Shown: positions 42,861 to 53,018 of the stretch, piece by piece
Layout of the letters: each line of letters begins with the position of its first letter
How positions within the stretch are numbered: position 1 is the first letter of the stretch
Assembly (NCBI GenBank): GCA_030704615.1
Contig: CM060731.1
Location: forward strand, 85,418,756-85,482,755
DNA: 64,000 nt
Reading direction: 5' to 3'
Source of the DNA: Takakia lepidozioides
Lineage: Eukaryota; Streptophyta; Takakiopsida; Takakiales; Takakiaceae
Made by a program: the position numbers and the translations under genes
Notes under the pieces: generated by a model
Told to the model about the DNA's origin: nothing
What the model saw: the letters and a program-made list of their open reading frames with translations, nothing else
Databases searched by the model: none

Positions 42861-44471
42861 GTTCTTGAGGGCTTACAGGAACTGCTTTGCCTTCAGTTTG
42901 AAGGACTTAGGAGCACTGAAGGGTCAAGAGATTCGCATTGAATTGGCTACTGACACGCCAATCTTTTGGAGACCCTATAGATACAGTGACATGGAGAGGT
43001 CCTTGATTCAGATGAGAACTCAGGACCTTTGGGAGGCTGGTTTGGTGGAGCTATCTGGGGAGAGTATGCTTCAGCCACAGTGATGCCAGCCAAGAAGGAT
43101 GTCTTTGGCAATTGGATGGAGAGACGTATGTGCGGTGATTACCGGCTTGTAAATCGTCAGACCAAGTCCGATAGGTATGCCATGCCAACACCAGAGGAGA
43201 TCTTTGATGCCATTGGGCATGCCAAGGTCTTTAGCACGTTGGATTTACGATCCGGATATCACCAGTTGCCGATCAAGGAGGCGGATAAGCAAAAGACGAC
43301 ATTCTGGGGGATCAATGAGCACGGGAAGGATTGCCTATACCAGTGGCGGTTCTTACCATTTGGGCTTAAGAACGATCCGGCAGAGTTTCAGAGAGTCATG
43401 GACAGGATTCTAGCAGGGGTGGAGTTTGCTCGGTGCTACATAGATGACATCATCATCTTTAGTGCTACGGTGGAAGAGCATGAGAGACACCTTCAGGGGG
43501 TATTTGAGCGCTTGAGGGCGCACGGATTGAAGTTACATCCGGGAAAGTGCAAGTTTTCCCACAACCAGATTGAGTATCTGGGTCACATGATATATCCTAG
43601 AGGATTGGGGGTACAACAGACTAAGGTAGAGTCCATTGCACAGGTTCCACGCCCCACGGATGTGAGCCGAGTTTGAGCTTTCATGGGGTTAGCAAACTAT
43701 TATAGATGGTTTGTTAAGGGATTTAGTGCCATTGCAAAGGCTCTAACCAAGCTGACCAAGGTGGACCAGGAGTGGCAGTGGGAAGATGAGCAAGAACAAG
43801 CTTTTCAAGAGCTCAAGGCGAGGTTGACCTCGGCGCCCATCTTGAGACGACCTATCAGGGGGCGTCCTTTTCAGTTGCATACAGATTGGAGCAGGCTGGG
43901 GCTTGGAGCGGTGCTCACACAGGTGGACGATGAGGGAAGAGAGTTGATAGTGGCTTATGCTAGCCGCTCGAACAACGTTGCAGAGTCTAAGTATAGCTCA
44001 TATGAGGGAGAATGCTTAGCTGCAGTGTGGGCCGTGGCACACTTCAGGTGCTATCTATACGGCAATCTCTTCATCCTTGTCACGGATCACCAACCACTCA
44101 AGTGGTTGATGGAGTCAGACAAGCTTACGGGGAAGCTTGCACGGTGGGCACTCATCCTTCAAGAGTATGACTTTCAGGTGGTGCATCGACCAGGTTTGGT
44201 CAATTGCAATGCAGATGGGTTGAGTCGCAATCCATGCACGAGCCAGCAAGATGACACTGGAGCTCGGTGGCATGGTGAGACGGACGAGGAGATGGTGCCC
44301 GGATGGCATGCATCTGCATTTCTGTGTATCTTGGCAGCGGAAGGCCAGGTTGGACCTGCAACAGGGATGACTGTAGATCAAGTGTCTGAGGACCCTGAGG
44401 CCAGCAATGAGCAAGGTGGCGCCAAAGATATACATGAGGATTCAGTTGTGTTGGACTACCTCCGCACTTGA
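42861..44471 (+). pseudogene. G3 reverse transcriptase and RNase H
   Basis: RT pieces: 42865-43083 (FAFSLKDLGALKG, PIFWRPYRYS), then after a frameshift near 43070 [63 protein letters not shown] and CYIDDIIIFS (YIDD near 43437). A TGA at 43674-43676 interrupts before FMGLANYYRWFV. RNase H: HTDWSRLGLGAVLTQ, YEGECLAAVWAVAHF, VTDHQPLKWLM and NCNADGLSR. Typical Ty3/gypsy order and sequence. Confidence 0.88.
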
Positions 44472-44486
44472 GACACTGCAGCCACT

Positions 44487-45524
44487 GTGACTGCCAATGA
44501 GAGGGATCGGATCCTACAACGAGCCAAGAGGTTCAAGTGGGAGGGGACACACCTACTCCGAGTGTGGGAGGATGGTCGAGTGAGGATTGTGCCTCACCCA
44601 ACACAACGGGCACGGTTAGTGCGGCATGCCCATGAGGAGTTGGGGCATTTTGGGGTGGGACGCACTCATAGTCTACTGCAGGGGCAGTATTGGTGGCGTG
44701 GTATGCACACAGAGGTGCAACAATTTGTGGCTAGGTGCATGGTGTGTGACAAGGTGTGTGCTTCATTCAACGCCCCTACTCCATAATTGCACCCTCTTCC
44801 GATCATGGGATTGGGCTACAGGTGGAGTCTTGACTTCGCAGGGCCATTGCCACTTACCATGCGCCACAACAAGTACGTGTTGGTGATGGTGGAGCACTTC
44901 TCCAAGTGGATTGAATTGGTTCCATTGCCTGATAAGGCTAGTGAGGGAGCTGCGTATGCATTCTTGGATTGTGTGCTTAGCCGATTCGGTGCTCCAGCTG
45001 AGGTACTCACGGACCAAGGGAGAGAGTTCTTGGGGGAGTTTCAGGCTTTGTGTAACAAGGCCTTGATAGACCACCGCACCACTTCTCGGGATCATCCTGA
45101 GGCCGATGGCTTGGCAGAGAGAGTTGTTCAGACAGTAAAGAGGGGTTTGCGCAAGTATGGCTTGCAGAAGGGACACCTAGGAGATTGGGACCTTCAGTTA
45201 CCCTAGTTAGCCATGGGCTACAGGTTCAGCAAACAAGCATCACTTGCCTCCTTCTCACCATACTTTCTTCTCTTTGGCCGAGAGCCAGATTTGCCTACAT
45301 CCATTTGCAGAGAAACTGCTACAGTTCTTAACCTTGACGATCCGGACGTGTGGGCACGTGCATGTGAGCAGCGTGCAGAGTTGTTCAAGAAAGTCATGCC
45401 CATGGCTTTCGAGAACCTTGCCATTGCACAACATCATGATACGTTGAGGTATGCTACCATACGTGGTGGGGGCTATCGTCCTGGGGTTCGGAGATTCAAC
45501 CCTGGTGACTATGTCTATCTGTAG
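44487..45524 (+). pseudogene. G3 integrase
   Basis: Zinc module HAHEELGHFGVGRTHSLLQ ... CMVCDKVC (44620-44760), then a TAA at 44784-44786. Core residues lie in YRWSLDFAGPLP, VLTDQGREFLGEF and HPEADGLAERVVQTVKRGL (D, D, E). A TAG at 45204-45206 precedes the C-terminal part (SPYFLLFGREPDLP, PGVRRFNPGDYVYL). There is no chromodomain; a PHD finger takes the C-terminal place. Confidence 0.85.
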
Positions 45525-45542
45525 CAGACTGCTCCTACGATA

Positions 45543-45872
45543 TTGGATGTGACTGCAGGACGTGTTATTTTGAGGGTTCGAGAGGTTTTGCCCTCAGGCG
45601 TCTTGGTCTTGGAGGGTCGGGATCGCATAACTTGGAAGGACCATGTGCGTAATTGTGCGCCATGTCACCTTCCGAATGTCGATGGCAGGATTGACCAAAA
45701 CCTGGCAGTGGTATCTGCAAGTTTGAAATGCATGTTGTGTGGGTCTGCTAGAGGGGCAGCCACCATGCTGGAGTGTGATCGATGCTCTAGAGGTTGGCAT
45801 ATGGGATGCTTGAATCCACCTCTTGAGATGGTTCCTGATGGGGATTGGTTATGTCCGTATTGCATTGGATAG
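45543..45872 (+). CDS. PHD finger at the C-terminus of G3 pol
   Basis: This 109-codon frame starts with integrase-tail-like sequence (MDVTAGRVILRVREVLPSGV, DRITWKDHVRNCAPCHL) and ends in LKCMLCGSARGAATMLECDR, CSRGWHMGCLNPPLEMVPDG and DWLCPYC, a C4-H-C3 pattern with the WHxxCL and DWxCPxC signatures of PHD zinc fingers. PHD fingers read histone H3 tails. By analogy with chromodomains on other gypsy integrases it could guide integration or the methyltransferase to given chromatin (inference). The only stop between it and integrase is at 45522-45524. Confidence 0.85.
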   Translation: MDVTAGRVILRVREVLPSGVLVLEGRDRITWKDHVRNCAPCHLPNVDGRIDQNLAVVSASLKCMLCGSARGAATMLECDRCSRGWHMGCLNPPLEMVPDGDWLCPYCIG

Positions 45873-46129
45873 TGGGAGTGGATACAACCATGGAAGGCTA
45901 ACAAGAAATGCAAGGCCAAGCTACTAGGAGACCAACACACGAGATCCTGACTCAAGCTCACAGATTGCAAGACGGCGACTAACGATGGGGTTGCTCTTGT
46001 ACCCGGCCTCTTGGTCTATAGAGTTTGAGTACAATAGGGACAGTGATAGAGGACTTAGTACGGCTGTGGCTATTACATCTTGTAGCTATCTGGAGTTAGA
46101 GGGACCTAACCACCAGCTAGGGGGGCGAT

Positions 46130-46637
46130 TGTGGTATAGCTTTCTAGGATTGTGTGCTTAGATTGTGTGGTGGATAGCGATGTATGTTGTGGCACGATGC
46201 TTAGGTGCACGACAGCTGTCATGGTTTTAGTCATGGCTATCTAGAATTACCTACTTCTAGTTAACTAGGACATTTTAGATATTTATATTTATATTTGTGT
46301 GTTGGGACTTCATTTGGTCTCACATGCCAAGTGAGGTGTCGAGCCTCACTTTAGACATGGAGATAGGTTTTCCCCTTGTGAGTGTTGAGGAGGCTCATCT
46401 TCTTGTAGTTGAGCCTCCATGAGTTTCTCTCACCTCCATAGCTCTAGGTATTGAGAGGGAGTGTGTTGAGGGCTTTGTAGGGTGGATTCCTTTAGCAAAG
46501 GTGCCCTTGGCTTGACTTAGTTTATGTGATAGAGTGGATTTCACTTGGAAGGACTAGGGCTTGTTCTTCATGTGATTGCTTCATGCTTTGAGAGCTTTCA
46601 TTGTCTTCTACTTCTCTCATTTCTCATCTCTTATCAT
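46130..46637 (+). repeat. G3 3' LTR
   Basis: Starts TGTGGTATAGCTTTCTAGGA right after the purine-rich CTAGGGGGGCGAT and ends near CTTATCAT, where a second copy of the LTR start begins (46638). Length 508 bp. Confidence 0.75.
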
Positions 46638-46722
46638 TGTGGTATAGCTTTCTAGGATTGTGTGCTTAGATTGTGTGGTGGACAACGATGTATGTTGTGG
46701 CACGATGCTTAGGTGCACAACA
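46638..46722 (+). repeat. Second, truncated G3 LTR start in tandem
   Basis: TGTGGTATAGC to GCACGATGCTTAGGTGCAC repeats the first 85 bp of the LTR almost perfectly, directly abutting it, and then switches to SWIM unit 2. Either an LTR-LTR junction product or the remains of a neighbouring element. Confidence 0.75.
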
Positions 46723-47036
46723 GAGACTCGGATTGCCAATGCTCTTGGGATGGCATGTACTATTCAGAGCTCCCGGGACGTACCCGCACCCGGCCTTGGG
46801 TGTGTTTACCGGATGGCAAGTATCAAAATATGGCAATATTATCCGTGCAAGCATCAGTATTACATTTACCTGAAGTGGCTGAGGTGTAACTTGAGTATTG
46901 ATGACTTTGTTCATGCACCAACGTTGAGCGTCAACGAGCTGCACAAACTCCTCGGCAAGGATTTCGGGAAAATCATTGATGGCCGGGCAAAAGGAATCCA
47001 CCATTTGGATATTTTCAATTGCATTTTTATGCAGTA
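46723..47036 (+). pseudogene. SWIM zinc-finger protein fragment, copy 2
   Basis: The frame reads ETRIANALGMACTI and later WQYYPCKHQYYIYLKWLR and SIDDFVHAPTLSVNELHKLL, matching copy 1 on the opposite strand. The first CxC pair of the SWIM motif is lost here, leaving only CKH. Similarity continues non-coding to the GCTCATG repeat at 47865. Confidence 0.6.
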
Positions 47037-47290
47037 GACTTTGTTTTGCAGTCTAATGAAATCCACGACAATACTCCTGGAATGAGACCTACAAATAAAA
47101 GTAATGTCTCATTCAAACATATTATGGTCTTCTGGATATCCATTGTGCAATTTGTTATGCACCCCTTATGGACTATAGCTTACAAAGTCCGGCGATTGAG
47201 GTCCACTGGCAGTTCAATGTCAAAACAGAATCCATAATAAGATGGCGGCAGGATGAATCACAGATCTTTCCAAAAAACTGAGTTCAAATA
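47037..47290 (+). other. Non-coding remainder of SWIM unit 2
   Basis: Alignable with the minus strand just below 19980 (shared ATATTTTCAATTGCATTTT and ACTCCTGGAATGAG). No coding or structural signal of its own. Confidence 0.45.
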
Positions 47291-47865
47291 TTGGCAGTTG
47301 TGGGGATCATTTCTGGAAATATAGCGTCGAATTTCCAGATTTTGGGCCAAAAACTGGCTATATCCCAGCATGTCTGGGTACCATGTCTGGAATTTCCAAT
47401 TATGTGGCCAAAAAGTGCCCAAGTTCGGTGCAGTTGTAGGCACTATCTACCGAAATTCGGCGCCGCATTTCCAATTTTGGGGCCAAACTACTTGAATGGC
47501 AGGGACCTATTGCCGCAAAATTTGGCACCATTTTTCCGGGGATGCACCTATTAACGCAAAATGCGTTGTCATTTCCCAAGGTTCCGGAACTTATTACCGC
47601 GCAATTCAGCGCCATTTTTCCAGATCTCGACTGCATTTGCCATGAGCGCAGAGAAAATTTCATGAGCACGGCTCTCAAAACTTCATTTTCAGTTTCACAT
47701 AATGAATATTATATCATTATTTTTTGACATATTCCATTAAAAATACTTTTTTAGTATTTTTTTAATCCTGCCGCATTTCCAAATTTCAGACTTCTGCTCA
47801 TGAAAACCGATTGTCTTACTACTCCGCTCATGCCGCTCATGAAATAGCTAACCTCGAGTTTTTAT
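47290..47865. repeat. GGCGCC palindromes and GCTCATG terminal-type repeat, copy 2
   Basis: 47290-47640 holds degenerate GGCGCC/GGCGCCATTTTTCC units like 19410-19835. 47640-47865 carries TTCTGCTCATGAAAACCGAT and GCTCATGCCGCTCATGAAAT followed by AGCTAACCTC, the reverse complement of 19190-19410. Together with the SWIM fragment this defines a repeated unit of over 1.1 kb, inverted relative to copy 1. Confidence 0.75.
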
Positions 47866-48120
47866 CAGATCATTATCCAGTTCCGGAACCTCCAGAAGCT
47901 CCTGCAATCATCACACTTCAGTAGATTAGCATGAGTTGAAAAAACGATGGACAATGGACAATTACGTAGTCATACAGTAAGTAGAATTTCAGCAAGGTAG
48001 GGTAGCACGGGAGACCTCCCCTGACCTGGGCTGCCATCAATGTGTGTTGCCTCCGACAATAAAAAATGTGGTCGTATCCAATTCGCGCTCATTGAGAGGT
48101 TTCCTGCTCCACACCTTGGT
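47866..48120. other. Spacer without recognised feature
   Basis: No open frame or repeat was recognised between the SWIM unit end and the G2-family integrase fragment. A CACACCTTGGTGGACGAAG stretch leads directly into integrase. Confidence 0.3.
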
Positions 48121-49907
48121 GGACGAAGCTCAAGATGAGCACGGCCTTCCGACCTACAACGGACGGCCAAACGGAAAGAGTGAACTCCGTGGTGAAGCAG
48201 ATCTTGCGGAATTATGTGTCGGCAGACCAGTCGGACTGGGTGGAGCACTTGGATGCGGCAGAGTTATGTTATAATAACACAAAACACTCCGCAACGGGAG
48301 TTTCCCCTTTTGTATTGGTATATGGAAAAGCACCTCTGGTGCCGACAAGTTGGGCCGCCCAGGACGGTGAGGAACCGGCAGCAGCAGCGGTAATGGGAGA
48401 ACGCGAGCATTTGTTGGAGCTCGCAAAGTACAACATTGTCAAAGCTAGGAAACGGTATGAACGGCAGGCAAATCGGAAGCGGAGGGAAGTTAAGTTTGAG
48501 GCAGGCACGGAGGTCTGGTTGAACATCAAGAATTTTTGACTACCTCCGGAAGTGAGTCCAAAGTTCGTACCTCCGTATGCGGGGCCCTTTCGCATCCATA
48601 AGGTTATGAATGAGGATGTGTATAAATTGGAGCTGCTTGCAAACAGCAAGGTGCATCCAGTATTCCACGTTTCTCTTTTTAAGCCTTACTTCAAAGATGA
48701 AGCGCGTCCGAATCGGCTGCAAGTGTTGCGTCCGCCACCAGTGCTGTTGGATCTTGAAAATGAACCTGAGTACGAGGTGGAGGCAGTGCTTAAGTCGAGG
48801 AGGTTCAAGAATCGAGAAACGGAGTATCTCGTGAAATGGAAGGGCTATTATCAAGTGGAGGCAACTTGGGTGCGTGCCTCAGAAATGGGAAACGCATCCG
48901 AGGCGGTTACAGCTTTCGAAGGGCGACCTCAAAAGCGGAAGAAGCGTTGATGGGGACATCAACCTTGGATCGTGGGGGAGGAAATGCATGCTTAGTCCGG
49001 CTTAGCTAGCTCAGGAATCCGATTGCAAAGACTTGTGTTGTACAAATCTTGTTTATAAATGAAATGGCTTCCAAATGTTGTGCATCCTATTTTGTTTGGA
49101 ATGGTGATGCACGGTATGGTTGGCTAGTGTGTAGAATGCATGCTAGCTTACAAAAGTGGGAGAGGTAAATTGGATTAATCGTGTGTTTGCACAGTGCCGA
49201 AATTGGGTGACTCCCATCCAAGAGGCAAGGAAACTTGCACCTTCTTCGGGAGTTCACGTGCTAGTGCGCACCTAGCGCGTGCACATACTATAAATGCGCT
49301 ACTGAGGGGGTTGCCTTGTAGTGCGGGCTAACGCGGAAGCTACGTGCTTCCGTTCACGTACTATAATCGTGTAGCCTTGGGACGAAGTTGTAGTGCAACT
49401 TCGGCATGTTCCCGTACCTCAGGCCAGCATTCCAAGGTGGACCCAATTGTAGTGATTGGGACGCACGGTTGGTTCAAGGTTATCTTACTAGTCAAAAAGG
49501 GTTCAAGGTGAACCCTTGCTCAAGGTGATGCCAAAAAAGCGGCATCATGAGCAGTCGCAAGCAATATTTTTGCAGTACGAAGATTCGATCCTCGGGGAGG
49601 ATCGTTCCTTGGCCTTGAAGTGGGCCATGAAGAGTGCATTGGGTGGAGCTTGAGAGGCTCCACCCTTGGCCGGGACTTGGAGGAAGTCGGCCGAACTAGC
49701 TAGTGGAGAGTAGAGTCAAGTGGGGGTTTGGTTCTTTGTCATGGGATGCCATGGTACGGAAACAAACTCCTTGATGTGGGACGCCACAACTTAGATGTTA
49801 GTTTCCACAAAAAGGGACAAGTCGATGAGGACATCGACTCCTCGTTGGTAGGGGTGTGTGTCGCGGCCCTTTGTCTTGAGGGCGAGGGGTCGGGACACAT
49901 GGGGGGC
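48120..49907 (+). mobile_element. Partial G2-family gypsy element (3' end only)
   Basis: Begins in mid-integrase (MSTAFRPTTDGQTERVNSVV) and continues through the C-terminal domain, chromodomain, 3' untranslated region and the first 50 bp of the LTR (TGTCGCGGCC at 49859). It lacks everything upstream and the rest of the LTR. Relative to G2 it has an extra AAQDGEEP segment in the linker and CGA to TGA at 48536-48538. The LTR ends abruptly at GGGGGGCTGC, where a GGCGCC array starts. Confidence 0.9.
48135..48950 (+). pseudogene. Integrase C-terminus and chromodomain of the partial G2 relative
   Basis: Two frames, 48135-48539 and 48552-48950, are divided by one nonsense codon after WLNIKNF. The second holds the chromodomain YEVEAVLKSRRFKNRETEYL, VKWKGYYQVEATWVRASEM and ends RPQKRKKR as in G2. 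Confidence 0.88.
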
Positions 49908-50720
49908 TGCAAATTCGGCGCCGAATTTCCATTTATGCGGGATTCGACTTACCTGCTGGATGGAAATTCGGCGCCGAATTTCCATTCATCCGGTATTGGA
50001 ATTACCTGCTGGATGGAAATTCGGAGCCGAATTTCCATTTATGCGGGATTCGACTTACCTGCTGGATGGAAATTCGGCGCCGAATTTCCATTCATCCGGG
50101 ATCCGAATTACCTGCAGGAGGGAAATTCGGCGCCGAATTACCTGCTTGAGGGAAATTTGGCGCACCGCCCTACCTGCGCGGATGGAAATTCGGCGCCGGA
50201 TTTCCATCCGCGCGCTTCCGAATTACCTGCATGAGGGAAATTTCCACCGCCGCCCTACCTGCGCGGATGGAAATTCGGCGCCGGATTTCCATCCGCGCGC
50301 TTCCGAATTACCTGCATGAGGGAAATTTCCACCGCCGCCCTACCTCCGCGGATGGAAATTCGGCGCCGGATTTCCATCCGCGCGCTTCCGAATTACCTGC
50401 ATGAGGGAAATTTCCACCGCCGCCCTACCTCCGCGGATGGAAATTCGGCGCCGGATTTCCATCCGCGCGCTTCCGAATTACCTGCATGAGGGAAATTTCC
50501 ACCGCCGCCCTACCTCCGCGGATGGAAATTCGGCGCCGGATTTCCATCCGCGCGCTTCCGAATTACCTGCATGAGGGAAATTTCCAGCGCCGCCCTTCCT
50601 CCGCGGATGGAAATTCGGCGCCGGATATCCATCCTGCTGCGCTCCGAATTACCTGCAGGATGGAAATCCGGCGCCGGAATTCCATCGTGCAGCGCTCCGA
50701 ATTACCTCTACGTTGGAAAT
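49908..50720. repeat. GGAAATTCGGCGCC palindrome arrays, 53-bp then 85-bp period
   Basis: Units with ACCTGCTGGATGG start at 49951, 50004, 50057 and 50110 (exactly 53 bp). Units with AATTACCTGCATGAGGG start at 50221, 50306, 50391, 50476 and 50561 (exactly 85 bp). Each contains GGAAATTCGGCGCC(G)(A/G)ATTTCC. The second block is near-identical between copies, so it amplified recently. It starts within the truncated LTR and ends about 220 bp before PMT copy C. Confidence 0.95.
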
Positions 50721-51459
50721 TCCGGGACTGTTTACGTCGATTTTCATCCGACATGGAGGGCTTCATCCGACATTTAATTGCGCAGTTGGGCAATAAATGT
50801 CGACGGCCGTCGGTTATTATTTGGGCTGGCGACGCATGGCTTCCTGGACACGTACCCTAAATCTCATTCTAAACTTGGCTTAACATGGTATTCCAGGCAT
50901 GTACCCCAAAAAAGGAGATCTTTTTGGCTGGGACTTATGCCGCCTGAAGGGCGTGGCTCTCCTGAGAGAGACCTCACATCCAGACCGCGGCGGAAGTTGA
51001 AAGCTCTGTACTACGGACGACGGCCAATCTCTCGCATGGCCAAACTGAAGCTCCAGCAGGAGATTCCAGTGTCTTGCTCACAACCTGCGCCAACTGAAGC
51101 CGAGTACTCTCAGGCAAGCCACTTCTGCTTTCGGTTTGTTCGATTTATTTTTTGCTTTCGCTTTGTTTTTGCATCTTCATCCTGGCTTTGCTGTATTAGT
51201 GAACTTTAGATAGTTGAGTGAACCTTAGATTGTTTGCAATGCGTGTGCAAATCCGGCAGCTCTGGAGAAGGCTGCTTGTGCATGTCATTCTTAGGCAATG
51301 GTTGCATTTGTTTTCATTGTTGTTGCATGGCTCTCCATACTTCCTAAACTTGTTATGTTTTCATTTTTGCTACATGATTGTTGCTATGGTGGTTGCGCTG
51401 CTCGTTGCAATGCTGCTTTTTGCACCGATGTTGGTTTTCACGATTTTTGTCAATGACAG

Positions 51460-52442
51460 AGTGACGACGAGCCCGGCACGCTGGTGGTATCATCGACGGC
51501 TCCAACTCATCGCCTGTTTGAATCGCCCAACTTGGGGCGAGAGGGCAAACTTAAACCTTTTGTTGGTGGACGGGAGGACTTGCAACGAGATTACGACAGA
51601 GTAGGCATTGGGGAGGTTGGTGCAGGCGGCATGGCAGGTGAAGGGCGTGAGGACATGAGGACAGCAGATCCGGCAATGGAGGTTGTTCATGCACATGCAG
51701 TAGGGCCCGCCCACGCAAAGAAAAAGAAGAAAGCTAAGCACATGCAATCCCCGGCGAGAGAGCAGTCACGGGCTGCGGAGGGGGGAGTGAGCAGTGCGCG
51801 CGAGGGTTTCAGTTCGCCTCAATCAAAGGTGGTCGTCCTGGAGGGCTCCCCTGCTGCTAGCCCTAGTAAGAAACAGAAAGCCCGTGAGAGGGCAAAAGAG
51901 AGGGCAAAAGAACAGACGAGACAGAATGCTAGCCAGGAGGAAAGACAAAAGGCAACTGAAGAGGCCAGGGGTGCCCAAATGACAGATGCCAATGTAAGCG
52001 AGGGACCCACAGAGACGGTGGATCCCTACAAGACACCACAGAGAGGCAGTAGCACACCGGTTAGACCATCGCGGGCAAGAGCAGCCCCCGCAATTACCCA
52101 TACGGTGGAGAGTGGAGGAGAGGAAATAATACCTGAAAGAGCACGGATTGTGCAAGTTCGAGGTGAAGCCAGGGAGAGGGCAGTAGAGACGACAAGAGTG
52201 CTGGAGGTTGTTTCGCAGGTGGCTGACCCTGTTGAGGAGGACGACATGGAGGTTTCTGACCAGGATGACATCCTCCCGGACATCCCCAGGCCCCAAACCC
52301 GGAGCATACAGGCTGGATTTGGCGGTCCTGGTGGGCTGCCGGAAAACCCCTCTGCAGCAGACGTCATGTCTGAGGCGGATATGAAGTTGGCCGCTGCCAA
52401 GATGTTGGAGGCAACCCACAGCAACATTGGCAGGGTGCTGGG
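51460..52442 (+). CDS. PMT copy C exon 2, charged N-terminal region
   Basis: Exon start set by CAATGACAG before AGTGACGACGAG. It encodes SDDEPGTLVVSSTAPTHRLF, a lysine/arginine-rich stretch AKKKKKAKHMQ and KKQKARERAKERAKEQTRQN (nuclear-localisation-like, long helix), an acidic segment, then PDIPRPQTRSIQAGFGGPGG and ADMKLAAAKMLEATHSNIGR just before the ParB-like domain. The frame is lost in the G-run at the end. Confidence 0.6.
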
Positions 52443-52445
52443 GGC

Positions 52446-52900
52446 ATGGTGTACCCGGCCAAGCTTCGAATTCCCCTTTGCCGCTTGGTGTCATTGCAGG
52501 TGGTGAGACCTGCCCTGCCAGGCGATATCGACAAGCTGAAATTCTCTTTCCGGGATGGATATCGAATGGGGTCTGCCGCCTTTTACGTTTCCATTGAGAA
52601 CGACCACGGAGCTTCCCGTGCCCACACTTCCGATGAGGTGGACAAATGGGGTCCCCATTGGCAAACGCGAAATGAGGAGTTCGAGAGATCGATTGCTAGT
52701 GATCCTCTTTTCCAGCACATGTCCGGTAAGATGTTCTACGTGTGGGACGGCAATCATCGCCTCCTGGCATGGATGGAGCACATTGCCCAAGCCCACCCCA
52801 ACGATCTCGATTGGCATTTCGCCGTCGATTGTGTTGTGCTGAAGGTTGCGGGGCCCAAAGATCGCAGTCTTCTCAAAGCTGCAATGGCCGACATCAACTC
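52446..52900 (+). CDS. PMT copy C ParB/sulfiredoxin-like domain
   Basis: Reads LRIPLCRLVSLQVVRPALPG, DIDKLKFSFRDGYRMGSAAF then YVSIEN, an insert, MSGKMFYVWDGNHRLLAWME and a strand FAVDCVVLKV. This is the ParB N-domain layout: IPlsrI, an R, a short helix asking for the PI-V strand, then DGxHRlxA and a closing strand. In ParB-like proteins the DG(x)HR segment is the nucleotide-binding and catalytic site. The exon ends AACTC before GTAAGC. ParB-methyltransferase fusions are known from phages and bacteria; a spliced eukaryotic one is unusual. Confidence 0.7.
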
Positions 52901-53018
52901 GTAAGCTACAACCCCTCTCGCTTTTGGACTTTGAATTTGGAAGTCATTTCATTGCGAATCCTCATATATGATGAAAATTCCCATTTCAGTATTGTTTGAT
53001 GGAAATGTGGCACTGCAG

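Larger units (their letters stand above)
38640..46637 (+). mobile_element. Ty3/gypsy element G3 encoding a C5-DNA methyltransferase and a PHD finger
   Basis: Order on the plus strand: gag with two zinc knuckles, protease, C5-cytosine methyltransferase, RT, RNase H, integrase, PHD finger, polypurine tract GCTAGGGGGGCGAT and a 508-bp LTR. The methyltransferase frame is the same as that of the ORF just upstream, separated by one TAG (41480-41482), so it looks like an integral polyprotein part. No 5' LTR was found. Stops and frameshifts are scattered through gag, methyltransferase, RT and integrase, so this copy is inactive. Retroelement capture of cytosine methyltransferases is established in the literature for some algae; the added PHD finger is unusual to my knowledge. 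Confidence 0.88.

Noticed and set aside
52446-52900. Bacterial contamination as the source of the ParB-like sequence
   Set aside because: The domain sits in an exon with canonical splice sites conserved in several copies, among plant retroelements.
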